NCBI RefSeq assembly: GCF_031954365.1
Contig: NZ_JAUSVZ010000014.1
Length of the DNA stretch: 64,000 nt
Reading direction: 5' to 3' (one strand)
From: Brevibacillus aydinogluensis
GTDB lineage: Bacteria; Bacillota; Bacilli; Brevibacillales; Brevibacillaceae
The position numbers and the translations under genes were made by a program. Of this stretch, positions 31,819 to 39,956 are shown in pieces (position 1 is the stretch's first letter; each line of letters begins with the position of its first letter). The notes under the pieces were generated by a model that saw only the letters and a program-made list of their open reading frames with translations, had not been told where the DNA came from and made no database searches.

Positions 31819-34548
31819 TTGGCTAAACACGATGCTTACAACGTGAAGTCTTCCCTGCAAGTGGGCGGCAAGACGTACGCATACTACCGCCTGCAAGGCT
31901 TGGAAGAGCAAGGAATCGGCGAAGTTTCCAAGCTGCCGTTCTCCATTAAAGTGCTGCTGGAAGCGGCTGTGCGTCAATTTGACGGCCGCGCCATCACCAA
32001 GGAACACGTGCAACAACTGGCCAACTGGACAAAAGGCCGCGACGAAAACAAGGAAGTTCCGCTCATGCCGGCCCGTATCGTTCTGCAAGACTTTACGGGT
32101 GTACCGGCCGTCGTCGACCTGGCAGCGATGCGCATTGCGATGAAGCGTGCCGGCGGCGATCCCAAACGGATCAATCCGCTCGTTCCGGTTGACCTGGTTA
32201 TTGACCACTCCGTCATGGTTGACGACTTCGGCAACGACAAGGCGCTGGAAAACAACATGAAGCTGGAATTCGAACGCAACCAGGAGCGCTACCGCTTCCT
32301 GCGCTGGGCGCAAACTGCGTTTGACAACTTCCGCGCTGTTCCGCCGGCAACCGGTATCGTGCACCAGGTAAACCTGGAGTACCTGGCAACAGTGGTGGCA
32401 ACCCGCGAAGTAAACGGCGAACTGGTGGCCTTCCCGGACTCCCTCGTCGGCACCGACTCCCACACCACCATGATCAACGGTCTGGGCGTGCTGGGCTGGG
32501 GTGTTGGCGGTATCGAGGCGGAAGCCGGCATGCTTGGCCAACCGCTCTACTTCGTCACTCCGGAAGTTGTCGGCTTCAAGCTGACCGGCACCCTGAAAGA
32601 AGGGGCAACCGCAACCGACCTGGCGCTGACTGTTACACAAATGCTGCGTAAAAAAGGCGTGGTCGGCAAATTCGTTGAGTTCTACGGCCCTGGCCTGTCC
32701 AACATTTCGCTGGCAGACCGCGCGACCGTTGCCAACATGGCACCTGAGTACGGTGCAACGATGGGCTTCTTCCCTGTCGACGCCGAAACGCTCAACTACC
32801 TGCGTCAAACCGGCCGCAGTGAAGAGCAAATCGCCCTGGTGGAAGCCTACACCAAAGCGCAAGGCCTGTTCCGCACCGACGACACGCCGGATCCGGTCTT
32901 CACCGAGACTCTGGAACTGGATCTGTCCACCGTCGTGCCCAGCCTGGCTGGTCCGAAGCGTCCGCAAGACCGCGTCGAACTGACCAACATGAAGGAATCC
33001 TTCAACAACAGCCTGCGCACGCCGATCGAGAAAGGCGGTTTCGGCCTCTCCGAAGAAAAGATCAAGGCAGAAGCAACTGTCACCTACCCGAACGGCGAGA
33101 CGGCAACTCTGAAAACCGGTTCCGTCGTCATCGCAGCCATCACGTCCTGTACCAATACATCCAACCCGAGCGTAATGCTGGGCGCCGGTATCCTGGCGAA
33201 AAAAGCTGTGGAAAAAGGACTGAAAAAACCGCCGTTCGTAAAGAGCTCGCTGGCTCCGGGTTCCCGCGTCGTAACCCAGTACCTGATCGACGCCGGCCTG
33301 ATGGATTCGCTCAACGCGATCGGTTTCAACGTGGTCGGTTACGGCTGCACCACCTGCATCGGTAACTCCGGTCCGCTGCCGGAAGAAACCAGCAAGGCAA
33401 TCGCCGACAACGACCTGACCGTGGCAGCTGTTCTGTCCGGTAACCGCAACTTCGAAGGCCGCATCCACGCGCAGGTAAAAGCGAACTACCTCGCTTCCCC
33501 GCCGCTGGTTATCGCGTACGCCCTGGCCGGCACCGTGGACATCGACCTGACAAAAGATCCGATCGGCACTGGCAAAGACGGCCAGCCGGTTTACCTGAAA
33601 GACATCTGGCCGACGCCGCAAGAGCTGGCGGAAGCGATGAACAAGGCGATGAATCCGGAACTGTTCCGCGCCCAATACGCGAACGTGTTTACGCAAAACC
33701 AAGCGTGGAACGAAATCGACGCACCGAAGGGCGACCTGTACGAGTGGGATGTAAACTCCACCTACATCCAGGAGCCGCCGTTCTTCAAAGACCTTACCGG
33801 CGATGTCGGTCACATCGAAGAGATCACCGGCGCACGCGCACTGGCTCTCTTGGGTGATTCCGTCACCACCGACCACATCTCGCCGGCGGGCAACATCTCG
33901 CCGACCAGCCCGGCAGGTCTGTTCCTGCAGTCCAAAGGCGTGGAACGCAAAGACTTCAACTCCTACGGTGCTCGCCGCGGCAGCCACGACGTGATGATGC
34001 GCGGTACGTTTGCCAACATCCGCATCCGCAACCAAATCGCTCCGGGCACCGAAGGCGGCGTAACCAAGTACCTGCCGACCGGCGAAATCATGTCCATCTA
34101 TGATGCATCCATGAAGTACCAGGCAGACGGCACGCCGCTGGTGGTACTGGCCGGCAAGGAGTACGGTACCGGTTCTTCCCGTGACTGGGCGGCAAAAGGT
34201 ACGTTCCTGCTCGGCATCAAGGCGGTCATCGCAGAAAGCTTCGAGCGCATCCACCGCTCCAACCTGGTGGGCATGGGCGTGCTCCCGCTGCAATTCGCCG
34301 ACGGCCAAAGCTGGAAGTCGCTCAACATCGACGGTACGGAAACGTTTGACATCGTCGGTCTGAACGACAACGTACAGCCTGGCCAACGCCTGAAAGTGAA
34401 AGCAACCCGTCAGGATGGCAGCCAGTTCGAGTTCGACGTCATCGTCCGTCTCGACTCGATGGTGGATGTCGACTACTACCGCAACGGCGGCATCCTGCAA
34501 ACCGTCCTGCGTCAACTGCTGGACGAAGGCAAACCGGTAACGGCGTAA
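31819..34548 (+). CDS. acnA: Aconitate hydratase A
   Basis: 909 residues, full-length AcnA/IRP-type aconitase, which interconverts citrate and isocitrate in the TCA cycle and can act as an iron-responsive RNA-binding protein when its cluster is lost. The [4Fe-4S] ligands are in ITSCTNTSNPSVM and GYGCTTCIGNSGPL; the swivel domain has DHISPAGNI, KDFNSYGARRGSHDVM and GKEYGTGSSRDWAAKG. Its codon use is more uniform than in neighbours, as in a highly expressed gene. The start is TTG at 31819, 8 bases after AGGGAGGT. Its terminator (34581) is the target of repeat copy A. Confidence 0.96.
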   Translation: MAKHDAYNVKSSLQVGGKTYAYYRLQGLEEQGIGEVSKLPFSIKVLLEAAVRQFDGRAITKEHVQQLANWTKGRDENKEVPLMPARIVLQDFTGVPAVVDLAAMRIAMKRAGGDPKRINPLVPVDLVIDHSVMVDDFGNDKALENNMKLEFERNQERYRFLRWAQTAFDNFRAVPPATGIVHQVNLEYLATVVATREVNGELVAFPDSLVGTDSHTTMINGLGVLGWGVGGIEAEAGMLGQPLYFVTPEVVGFKLTGTLKEGATATDLALTVTQMLRKKGVVGKFVEFYGPGLSNISLADRATVANMAPEYGATMGFFPVDAETLNYLRQTGRSEEQIALVEAYTKAQGLFRTDDTPDPVFTETLELDLSTVVPSLAGPKRPQDRVELTNMKESFNNSLRTPIEKGGFGLSEEKIKAEATVTYPNGETATLKTGSVVIAAITSCTNTSNPSVMLGAGILAKKAVEKGLKKPPFVKSSLAPGSRVVTQYLIDAGLMDSLNAIGFNVVGYGCTTCIGNSGPLPEETSKAIADNDLTVAAVLSGNRNFEGRIHAQVKANYLASPPLVIAYALAGTVDIDLTKDPIGTGKDGQPVYLKDIWPTPQELAEAMNKAMNPELFRAQYANVFTQNQAWNEIDAPKGDLYEWDVNSTYIQEPPFFKDLTGDVGHIEEITGARALALLGDSVTTDHISPAGNISPTSPAGLFLQSKGVERKDFNSYGARRGSHDVMMRGTFANIRIRNQIAPGTEGGVTKYLPTGEIMSIYDASMKYQADGTPLVVLAGKEYGTGSSRDWAAKGTFLLGIKAVIAESFERIHRSNLVGMGVLPLQFADGQSWKSLNIDGTETFDIVGLNDNVQPGQRLKVKATRQDGSQFEFDVIVRLDSMVDVDYYRNGGILQTVLRQLLDEGKPVTA

Positions 34549-34580
34549 CCAATAACATTCCTTACAGCACCCGCATGAAA

Positions 34581-34606
34581 CAGGCAAGCGAATGCTTGCC
34601 TGTTTT
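34581..34606 (+). terminator. acnA terminator, duplicated again at 36662
   Basis: CAGGCAAGC-gaat-GCTTGCCTG is followed by TTTTC. A near-identical hairpin (one base different) lies at 36661-36682, on the far side of the island bracketed by repeats A and B. Confidence 0.85.
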
Positions 34607-34612
34607 CATTTT

Positions 34613-34801
34613 CAGCGTGTAGACAAAGTCCGTGGCGAATGGGTGATCGGGCTCTCTCGCTCTATTGAGGCCCATCATTCCATGCCATATACTTTTTCTC
34701 CACCTTCGGTTTATCAATGTGCAGGCCTTCCTGCCTGGAAACGATGGTAGATCGGTTGCTTTGGAACCTTCTTGATAAAAAGGCACATTGTCTTCAGCCC
34801 C
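34613..34801 (-). repeat. Terminator-associated repeat, copy A (internally deleted)
   Basis: 189 bp. The left end CAGCGTGTAGACAAAGT equals the right end of copies C and D read on the minus strand, and the right end (TTGTCTTCAG) equals their left end. The central structured part of about 140 bp is missing. It shares CTCCACCTTCGGTTTATCAA with copy B, against a different sequence in C and D, so A and B belong to one subfamily. It starts 11 bases after the acnA terminator stem. Confidence 0.8.
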
Positions 34802-35118
34802 AGGCACTTCTTCATGATGGAGTGCCTTTTTTTGTGCACAGCTGGACGGGGCAAAACAAAAAACGACCAAATCAGCGGATTCGTACGTCAGCTGAGGGAC
34901 GGCATTAGAAAGCCGGCACAACCCTCCGTTATTCTTATTCTCGGTAAATTTTTTCACATCCGGAGAGTTCAGCTCTTTCGCCAGCTTTTGAAAAATCCGT
35001 CATCACATAGGTTCTAGTGTTCTTAATCACATTCATTTAACAAAATACCTCTGTTTACAATTATTGGTTTTTAGGTTTGTATTTGAATTGATGTAAATTT
35101 TTAGAAGGAGGAAACTCT
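34802..35118. other. Non-coding start of the AT-rich island
   Basis: It begins with the hairpin AGGCACT...AGTGCCT and a seven-T run at 34802-34834, then turns AT-rich. A candidate promoter for the protease gene is TTTACA (35054-35059), 17 bases, TTGTAT (35077-35082). The minus strand near 34940-35000 could encode a short stretch KELNSPDVKKFTENKNNG with stops on either side, perhaps a gene relic. Confidence 0.45.
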
Positions 35119-35694
35119 ATGTCGCGCAAAAGGGTTAAAGTTGCAGCTGGTCTATTTACGATTGTTGCTTCACTCTCTTTCTTTACTACTAGTGCATTTG
35201 CAAACTTCCTAGGGGGGAAGTGGGAGATCTCAAACATTATTTATGAAAACATTAATTTAGAGAAAAAGTACTCTCGCGTTCTTTGGACTGCTGTTGATAA
35301 ATGGAATGGAATTAGTAGTAGTTTTGATCTTTCACCTGCTGATTCGGATGAAACTGGTTATGTTGCAGTAAAACATCTACCTAGAGCAGAAGATAATTAT
35401 CTTGGCTGGAGTGGCACTTATGGTTACGCAATCCCCTATGATGACAGAGGAAGAGAGAACCGTTCTCCATATGCATCAGCCGATGTTGTTATTGTACGAT
35501 ATTTATGTGACAAACTGGACGAGGATGACACTATTAACATGATTACCCATGAATTTGGTCATGTTCTTGGGCTTGCACATATAGATAGTAGAAAAATTGA
35601 TTCTATTATGGACTATGCAGACGTATTTGACTGGGATATAGACGGACCAACAAGTTACGACAAGAAAAATATTCGCGAACTCTACGGTCGATAA
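35119..35694 (+). CDS. Matrixin-like secreted zinc metalloprotease
   Basis: 191 residues. A signal peptide (residues 1-29, VKVAAGLFTIVASLSFFTTSAFA) predicts secretion. The zinc motif HEFGHVLGLAH (HExxHxxGxxH) and a Met-turn SIMDY 14 residues later mark a metzincin, most like the matrixin/M10 group. Folded size is small, without hemopexin repeats. The gene is strongly AT-rich beside its GC-rich neighbours, which suggests transfer. AAGGAGG lies 8 bases before the ATG. The next gene starts 20 bases downstream. Confidence 0.85.
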   Translation: MSRKRVKVAAGLFTIVASLSFFTTSAFANFLGGKWEISNIIYENINLEKKYSRVLWTAVDKWNGISSSFDLSPADSDETGYVAVKHLPRAEDNYLGWSGTYGYAIPYDDRGRENRSPYASADVVIVRYLCDKLDEDDTINMITHEFGHVLGLAHIDSRKIDSIMDYADVFDWDIDGPTSYDKKNIRELYGR

Positions 35695-35714
35695 TTTGAA
35701 AGGATGTGTTATCA

Positions 35715-36311
35715 GTGAAAAAAATGATAACGACTGTGACTGTAGCCGCAATGGTTGCAGGTGTTGGAGCGGGATTAGCCTATAAAGAACTGAACAGTGC
35801 AAGCAATCATAGTGTTGCATTGGCTAAAACATTCTCATCGATAGACGATATTGTGAAAGATGCTAAAGTAATCATAAAGGGTAAAGTACCCAAAGAATAT
35901 CGAAAAGAAGTTGTAGGTGAAATCGTTTTTCATGTTTATGATGTTCAGGTTATCAAGTTGTATAACAACCTCACCGATCAAGAGATTAAAGAAGGGGAAA
36001 CTGTCGAGATGTACCGCCTCGTCGGTGTAGAAAGCAAGGATGGTAAAGATATGGCGAATATTGTTGCACCTAAATATCAATTCCTCCACGAAGGAGAATA
36101 CCTCTTATTTCTTAACGGACAATTCGACGATAATCTAAATAAATTAATTCTTATACCCAACACGCCAAATCAGCTATTTAAAGCGGAAAAATCCAGTAGG
36201 TTGGCCTCCTGGAAATCAAATAACACTGAATTTGAAAATATCACAGAGGACGATGCTCTTCCTTCAATAAACGAGGCAGATCTATTGGATGCAATTGATT
36301 CACTAAAGTAA
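35715..36311 (+). CDS. Exported protein of unknown function paired with the metalloprotease
   Basis: 198 residues. The N-terminus has a hydrophobic membrane-targeting segment (MITTVTVAAMVAGVGAGLAY). The mature part holds one beta-rich domain: SIDDIVKDAKVIIKGKVP, VFHVYDVQVIKLYNN, HEGEYLLFLNG. The same pattern occurs twice in the lipoprotein at 43102-43938, so these are related families. It is AT-rich and in one operon with the metalloprotease; it could be a substrate, inhibitor or surface partner. The GTG at 35715 follows AAAGGATG. Confidence 0.7.
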   Translation: MKKMITTVTVAAMVAGVGAGLAYKELNSASNHSVALAKTFSSIDDIVKDAKVIIKGKVPKEYRKEVVGEIVFHVYDVQVIKLYNNLTDQEIKEGETVEMYRLVGVESKDGKDMANIVAPKYQFLHEGEYLLFLNGQFDDNLNKLILIPNTPNQLFKAEKSSRLASWKSNNTEFENITEDDALPSINEADLLDAIDSLK

Positions 36312-36319
36312 TTCTTTCT

Positions 36320-36343
36320 AGGCACTTCTTCATGAAGTGCCTT
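36320..36343 (+). terminator. Terminator hairpin of the island operon (copy of 34802)
   Basis: AGGCACTTCTTCATGAAGTGCCT forms a stem-loop directly after the 198-residue gene, and repeat B starts right behind it. A copy with 3 extra loop bases and the T-run is at 34802-34827. Confidence 0.75.
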
Positions 36344-36659
36344 CAGCTTGTAGTCAAAGTCCGTACATGGGTGATCTGACCCGCTCGCTCTCGTGACGAC
36401 CAGCAAAGAAGCTGGCAGGGTCCGCTTCAAAACGCGACGCGGGCAAGGGGAAACATCTGGGTAGTTCGACGAAGTGAGACTTGTGCCCCCTGTTTTTCCC
36501 CGCGTCTTTCGTTCGTTTTTCTGCTGAGCAGGTAGTCAAAGGAGCTCGCTTGGCCCATCACTCCATGTACGTTTTCTCCACCTTCGGTTTATCAATGTGC
36601 AGGTCTTTCCGACCGGAAACGGTTTCCAGGCAGAACTCAATGATTAAAAGTACAGTTTG
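36344..36659 (-). repeat. Terminator-associated repeat, copy B
   Basis: About 316 bp, same family as A, C and D. It has the CAGCTTGTAGTCAAAGT end, the internal GACGCGGG...CCCCGCGTC inverted pair and the GTCAAAGGAGCTCGCTTGGC block shared with C and D. The right end is diverged (CAGTTTG). It lies between the island terminator and the second copy of the acnA terminator. Confidence 0.85.
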
Positions 36660-36708
36660 ACAGGCAAGCGAATACTTGCCTGTTTTTTTAGAAAAAACCA
36701 TCCCATAT

Positions 36709-36748
36709 AAAAAACAGGCGTCTGTTTGCCTACAGACGCCTGTTTTTT
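36709..36748. terminator. Bidirectional terminator downstream of iclR
   Basis: A 12-bp stem AACAGGCGTCTG / CAGACGCCTGTT is flanked by A- and T-runs. Confidence 0.88.
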
Positions 36749-36822
36749 CGGCAACAAAAAAGCTGCCGGACGTACCCGACAGCGCGCAGCTTCGTTTTGA
36801 ACATAATCGCTTTCGTCGTGTG

Positions 36823-37566
36823 CTATTTCATCATTTTGCCCATCCGGTACGCAGCCTCCATGATCGGACGGGCAAATTCGCGCATTTTTTCCGGCGTCAA
36901 CCGGTTGGATGGCCCGGACGCGGCAATGGCTGCCACCAATTTGCCGTTGCGGTTAAATATCGGGGCAGCTACGGCGGCGGCCCCCAATTCCCGTTCCTCC
37001 ACGCTGGTGGCAAACCCCTGCGCCCGAATCTGCTCCAATTGCTCCAGGTACGCCTCCCGATCGATCGAGTCCGGCCAGTTGGGATCGTTCAGCACAGCCT
37101 GGAGCACCTCCGGCTCGGCGTACGCCACCAGCACCTTGCTGGACGCGCCCACGAAAAGCGGCATGCGTGCTCCAATGGGAGCCACCCGGCGGATCGGCTG
37201 GTTGCTCTGCACCGCCTGGATGCGAATCCGCTCGTTGCCGTCCCGCACGTACAGACTGATGGTCTCGCCCACCAGGTCGCGCAAACGCTCCATCTCCGGA
37301 AGCAGAACGGTGGCAGGGTCATCCGAATGGGTCAAATTGGCCGAAAGCTCCCAGATCCGAAAGCCGAGCCGGTATTTCTCCGTCTGTGCGTCGCGGATCA
37401 GGAAGCCTTTGTTTTCCAGGGTCGCCAGCAGCCGATGCACCGTACTTTTATGCAGGGAAAGGCGGCTCGCGATCTCGCTGAGGCCCAGATCAGTCGAATC
37501 CGTGAAACAGAGCAGGATGTCCAGCGCACGCTCCACCGCCCGCACGTTCGTTTTTGCCTCTTCCAT
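36823..37566 (-). CDS. IclR-family transcriptional regulator
   Basis: 247 residues. The N-terminal winged helix (RALDILLCFTDSTDLGLSEIASRLSLHKSTVHRLLATLENKGFL) and the C-terminal GAF-like effector domain (VGASSKVLVAYAE, REAYLEQLEQIRAQGFATSVEERELG, AAIAASGPSNRL) are complete. IclR proteins control small sets of catabolic genes; none lies next to it. The palindrome TTTCACTAGATGAAA at 37606-37620 in its own upstream region is a likely operator. The ATG at 37566 has a weak GGGTGAG site. Confidence 0.9.
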   Translation of the reverse strand: MEEAKTNVRAVERALDILLCFTDSTDLGLSEIASRLSLHKSTVHRLLATLENKGFLIRDAQTEKYRLGFRIWELSANLTHSDDPATVLLPEMERLRDLVGETISLYVRDGNERIRIQAVQSNQPIRRVAPIGARMPLFVGASSKVLVAYAEPEVLQAVLNDPNWPDSIDREAYLEQLEQIRAQGFATSVEERELGAAAVAAPIFNRNGKLVAAIAASGPSNRLTPEKMREFARPIMEAAYRMGKMMK

Positions 37567-37605
37567 CTGTTCTCACCCGCTTTCATGTTGGAATGTCACC
37601 GATCG

Positions 37606-37620
37606 TTTCACTAGATGAAA
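37606..37620. promoter_or_regulatory. Candidate IclR operator
   Basis: TTTCA-ctaga-TGAAA is a palindrome 40 bases upstream of the iclR start. Confidence 0.45.
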
Positions 37621-37753
37621 TATGGTTCTACTCTTCAGTATAGAAAAAAGGCGGACACACGTAAAGCGAAAAAAAGCGCCGTTCCAGGTAGTAAAACGAT
37701 GGACGGCCGCATCGTTCCTGCAGGGGACCCGCCATACTGCCCCCAACAGCAAA

Positions 37754-38135
37754 AGGCAGCCGCCTTGAAAGCGGCTGCCTCAGACTGAAGACAAACGGTT
37801 CATTGAATAAGTGTCCATAAGAAAATGATTTCCAGGCCGGATGGCCTGCCCATTCATCAACCGAAGCGGAAGACAATGGGCATCGCATGGAGGGATGGGC
37901 CAAGCGAGCTCCTTTGACGACCGACTCAGCGGAAAAACGATGACGCGGGGACCAACAGGGGACACAAGTCTCACTTCATCGAAACACCCAGATGTTTGTC
38001 CCCTGCCCGCGTCTCGTTTTGGAGCGGACTTCATCCGCTTCTGTGCTGGACGTCAAGCGAGCGAGCGGGCCCGATCTCCCATGCGCCGCGAACTTTGTCT
38101 ACACGCTGAGGCAGCCGCCTTGAAAGCGGCTGCCT
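37754..38135 (-). repeat. Terminator-associated repeat, copy C, with duplicated hairpin
   Basis: The 328-bp repeat at 37781-38108 is flanked by two identical 27-bp sequences, 37754-37780 and 38109-38135, each a full hairpin (AGGCAGCCGC-ctt...-GCGGCTGCCT). The repeat ends CAGACTGAAGACAAA and (inverted) CAGCGTGTAGACAAA are terminal inverted repeats. On the minus strand the order is aldo/keto reductase stop, hairpin, repeat, hairpin copy, T-run, so the repeat sits inside the gene's terminator between stem and T-run. The central region can fold through GACGCGGG/CCCGCGTC and CAGGGGACA/TGTCCCCTG arms. Confidence 0.9.
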
Positions 38136-38171
38136 GTGTATGTCCATCGGTACGGGAATGTCTGGCGCTTG

Positions 38172-38999
38172 TTAGAAATCGAAATTGTCGGGGTCGGGAC
38201 CGAACCGCTTGTTTTGGTTCAGCGCGCTGATCCGCTCCATGTCTTCGCTGCTCAGCGTAAAATCGAATACGTCCGCGTTTTGACGGATGCGCTCCGGCGT
38301 GACCGATTTCGGGATGATAACCACGCCGTTTTGCAAATGCCAGCGCAGGACGACCTGTGCGGGCGTCTTGCTGTACTTCTCACTCAGTTCTGTCAGCAGC
38401 GGCAGGTCCAGATTGCCTTTCATCAACGGGCTCCACGCTTCCAGCTGGATGCCGTTTTCCTTGCAGTATGCGCGCAGTTCCCGCTGGGTCAGAAGCGGAT
38501 GGCACTCCACCTGGTTTACGGCCGGCACGATCTCGCTCACCTTGCGCAGCTCCTCCAGATGGTGCACCTGGAAGTTGCTTACGCCGATCGCCCGCACGTA
38601 TCCTTCACGATAGAGCTTCTCCAACGCCTTCCACGTCTCCAAATACTTTTCCTTGACCGGCCAGTGCACCAGATAAAGATCGAGGTATTCCAGGCGGAGC
38701 TTTTTCATGCTCTCGTTAAACGCCTTCAATGTCGTCTCGTACCCCTGATCAGCATTCCACACCTTAGTCGTGATGAACAGCTGATCGCGGGCGATGCCAC
38801 TGTCCTTGATCGCTGTGCCGACGCCGGTCTCGTTTTCGTAGATGGCCGCCGTGTCAATGCTGCGGTAGCCCACTTCGATGGCGGTGCGAACCGCCCGCTG
38901 CACTTCTTCCCCTTCTTTTGCCTTGTAGACGCCCAGACCCAGCCACGGCATGCTGACTCCGTTGTTCAATACAGTGCTGTCTCCGATATGCGTTGCCAT
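38172..38999 (-). CDS. Aldo/keto reductase
   Basis: 275 residues, the usual AKR length. The catalytic tetrad is visible: Asp and Tyr in SIDTAAIYENE, Lys in FITTKVWN, His in YLVHWP. The NADPH-binding end VIIPKSVTPERIRQNADVFDF is present. It resembles the Bacillus YvgN/YtbE enzymes that reduce methylglyoxal, glyoxal and other aldehydes. The ATG at 38999 follows GGAGGAG. A promoter (TTGGAA, 17 bases, TATATA on the minus strand) lies just upstream. Its terminator is interrupted by repeat copy C. Confidence 0.93.
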   Translation of the reverse strand: MATHIGDSTVLNNGVSMPWLGLGVYKAKEGEEVQRAVRTAIEVGYRSIDTAAIYENETGVGTAIKDSGIARDQLFITTKVWNADQGYETTLKAFNESMKKLRLEYLDLYLVHWPVKEKYLETWKALEKLYREGYVRAIGVSNFQVHHLEELRKVSEIVPAVNQVECHPLLTQRELRAYCKENGIQLEAWSPLMKGNLDLPLLTELSEKYSKTPAQVVLRWHLQNGVVIIPKSVTPERIRQNADVFDFTLSSEDMERISALNQNKRFGPDPDNFDF

Positions 39000-39136
39000 T
39001 TGGATCTCCTCCCGTCTTTTCCAATATGTATAAGCGTATATAGTGTAACACAACCATACTTCCAAAAAAAGGCGGTAACTGTTTGGAATCCGCTTTATCC
39101 GGAGATGGGCGACCTCACCGGATGCCTTCCCTTTCA

Positions 39137-39784
39137 TCAGTACAACCGCTTTGTATAGCTCTCCTGCAGCGCTTCCTCCACTTGCTTGCCGGTAGTAATC
39201 CCTGGGGCGTTCATGTTAATGTGGTCGGCCAGCACCTGGGCCATGGCCGGCAGCTGCTCCCTGTCCAGCCACGCTTCCGGCTGCCAGAGGCCAGAGCGCT
39301 TGAACGCCTTGGCACAGTGGACGAAGCACTCCTCCACCCGCACCCCGATGCCAACGGCCGGCACTTTGCCATTTACCGCCATCCGGCTCAGAATGTCGGC
39401 GTCCCGGATGACGCAGGCCCGGCCGTTGACGCGCAGCGTCTCTTCCAGACCGGGGATGAGAAAGATCACCCCTACCCGGGGATTGGACAGGATGTTGCGC
39501 ATCGAGTCCATCCGCCGGTTGCCGGGTCGTTCGGGAATGACCAGGTGAAAGTCATCCAGCACGTGCACAAAGCCCGGCCCGTCCCCGCGCGGCGAGGCGT
39601 CGCAGTTTCCGGCGGCGTCTGCCGTGGCCAGCACGAGAAACGGCGATTTGGCAATAAACGCACGGCAGTGCCCGTCCAGGCGGTCAATCGCCTTGCGCCG
39701 TACCAGTTCCCTCGGCTCGCCCAACAGTTCACGCAGCTCCGTCTCGGCGGTCACCACGTCCTTAAAGATCGTCTTGTTATCCAT
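39137..39784 (-). CDS. Pyridoxamine 5'-phosphate oxidase-family flavoprotein
   Basis: 215 residues with the split-barrel FMN-binding fold: FLVLATADAAGNCDASPRGDGPGFV, DDFHLVIPERPGNRRMDSMRNIL and VGVIFLIPGLEETLRVNGRA match the MSMEG_1061-like subgroup. Members bind FMN or F420 and their substrates are mostly unknown; true PdxH is not implied. The ATG at 39784 follows GGAGGTG. It is on the same strand as the quinone oxidoreductase upstream and the AKR downstream, a possible redox-stress group. Confidence 0.85.
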   Translation of the reverse strand: MDNKTIFKDVVTAETELRELLGEPRELVRRKAIDRLDGHCRAFIAKSPFLVLATADAAGNCDASPRGDGPGFVHVLDDFHLVIPERPGNRRMDSMRNILSNPRVGVIFLIPGLEETLRVNGRACVIRDADILSRMAVNGKVPAVGIGVRVEECFVHCAKAFKRSGLWQPEAWLDREQLPAMAQVLADHINMNAPGITTGKQVEEALQESYTKRLY

Positions 39785-39956
39785 CCTGTACACCTCCAGC
39801 TCAACTTTTCCATGCTGCTTTCGACTACCACACAAAATCGTCCAACGTTTGCGTCAATGACACGTGGGACATGGGACGCGAAATCCCCCGCACATCACGC
39901 TGCTCATCACGCGAAGCGGGTATCGGAGTCTGCCGGTCTGGGACAGGCTGTCATGG

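Larger units (their letters stand above)
34581..36682. mobile_element. Composite island bracketed by repeat copies A and B
   Basis: The order is hairpin 1 (34581), repeat A, hairpin 2 (34802), AT-rich DNA with two genes, hairpin 2 (36320), repeat B, hairpin 1 (36661). Both repeats have the same orientation. The outer hairpins are copies of the acnA terminator and the inner ones copies of the cargo's terminator. This is the product expected when a circle carrying cargo-hairpin-repeat-hairpin forms a replicative cointegrate at the acnA terminator. No transposase is present, so mobilization would be in trans. Confidence 0.6.

Noticed and set aside
34840..35010. Short minus-strand coding-like stretch in the island start
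   Set aside because: It is interrupted by stops and too short to name; kept only as a possible relic.
37780..38034. 84-codon frames on the minus strand of repeat copies C and D (also 45383-45637) with nearly the same translation
   Set aside because: The similarity follows from the DNA repeat itself. There is no ribosome binding site, and copies A and B do not keep the frame.
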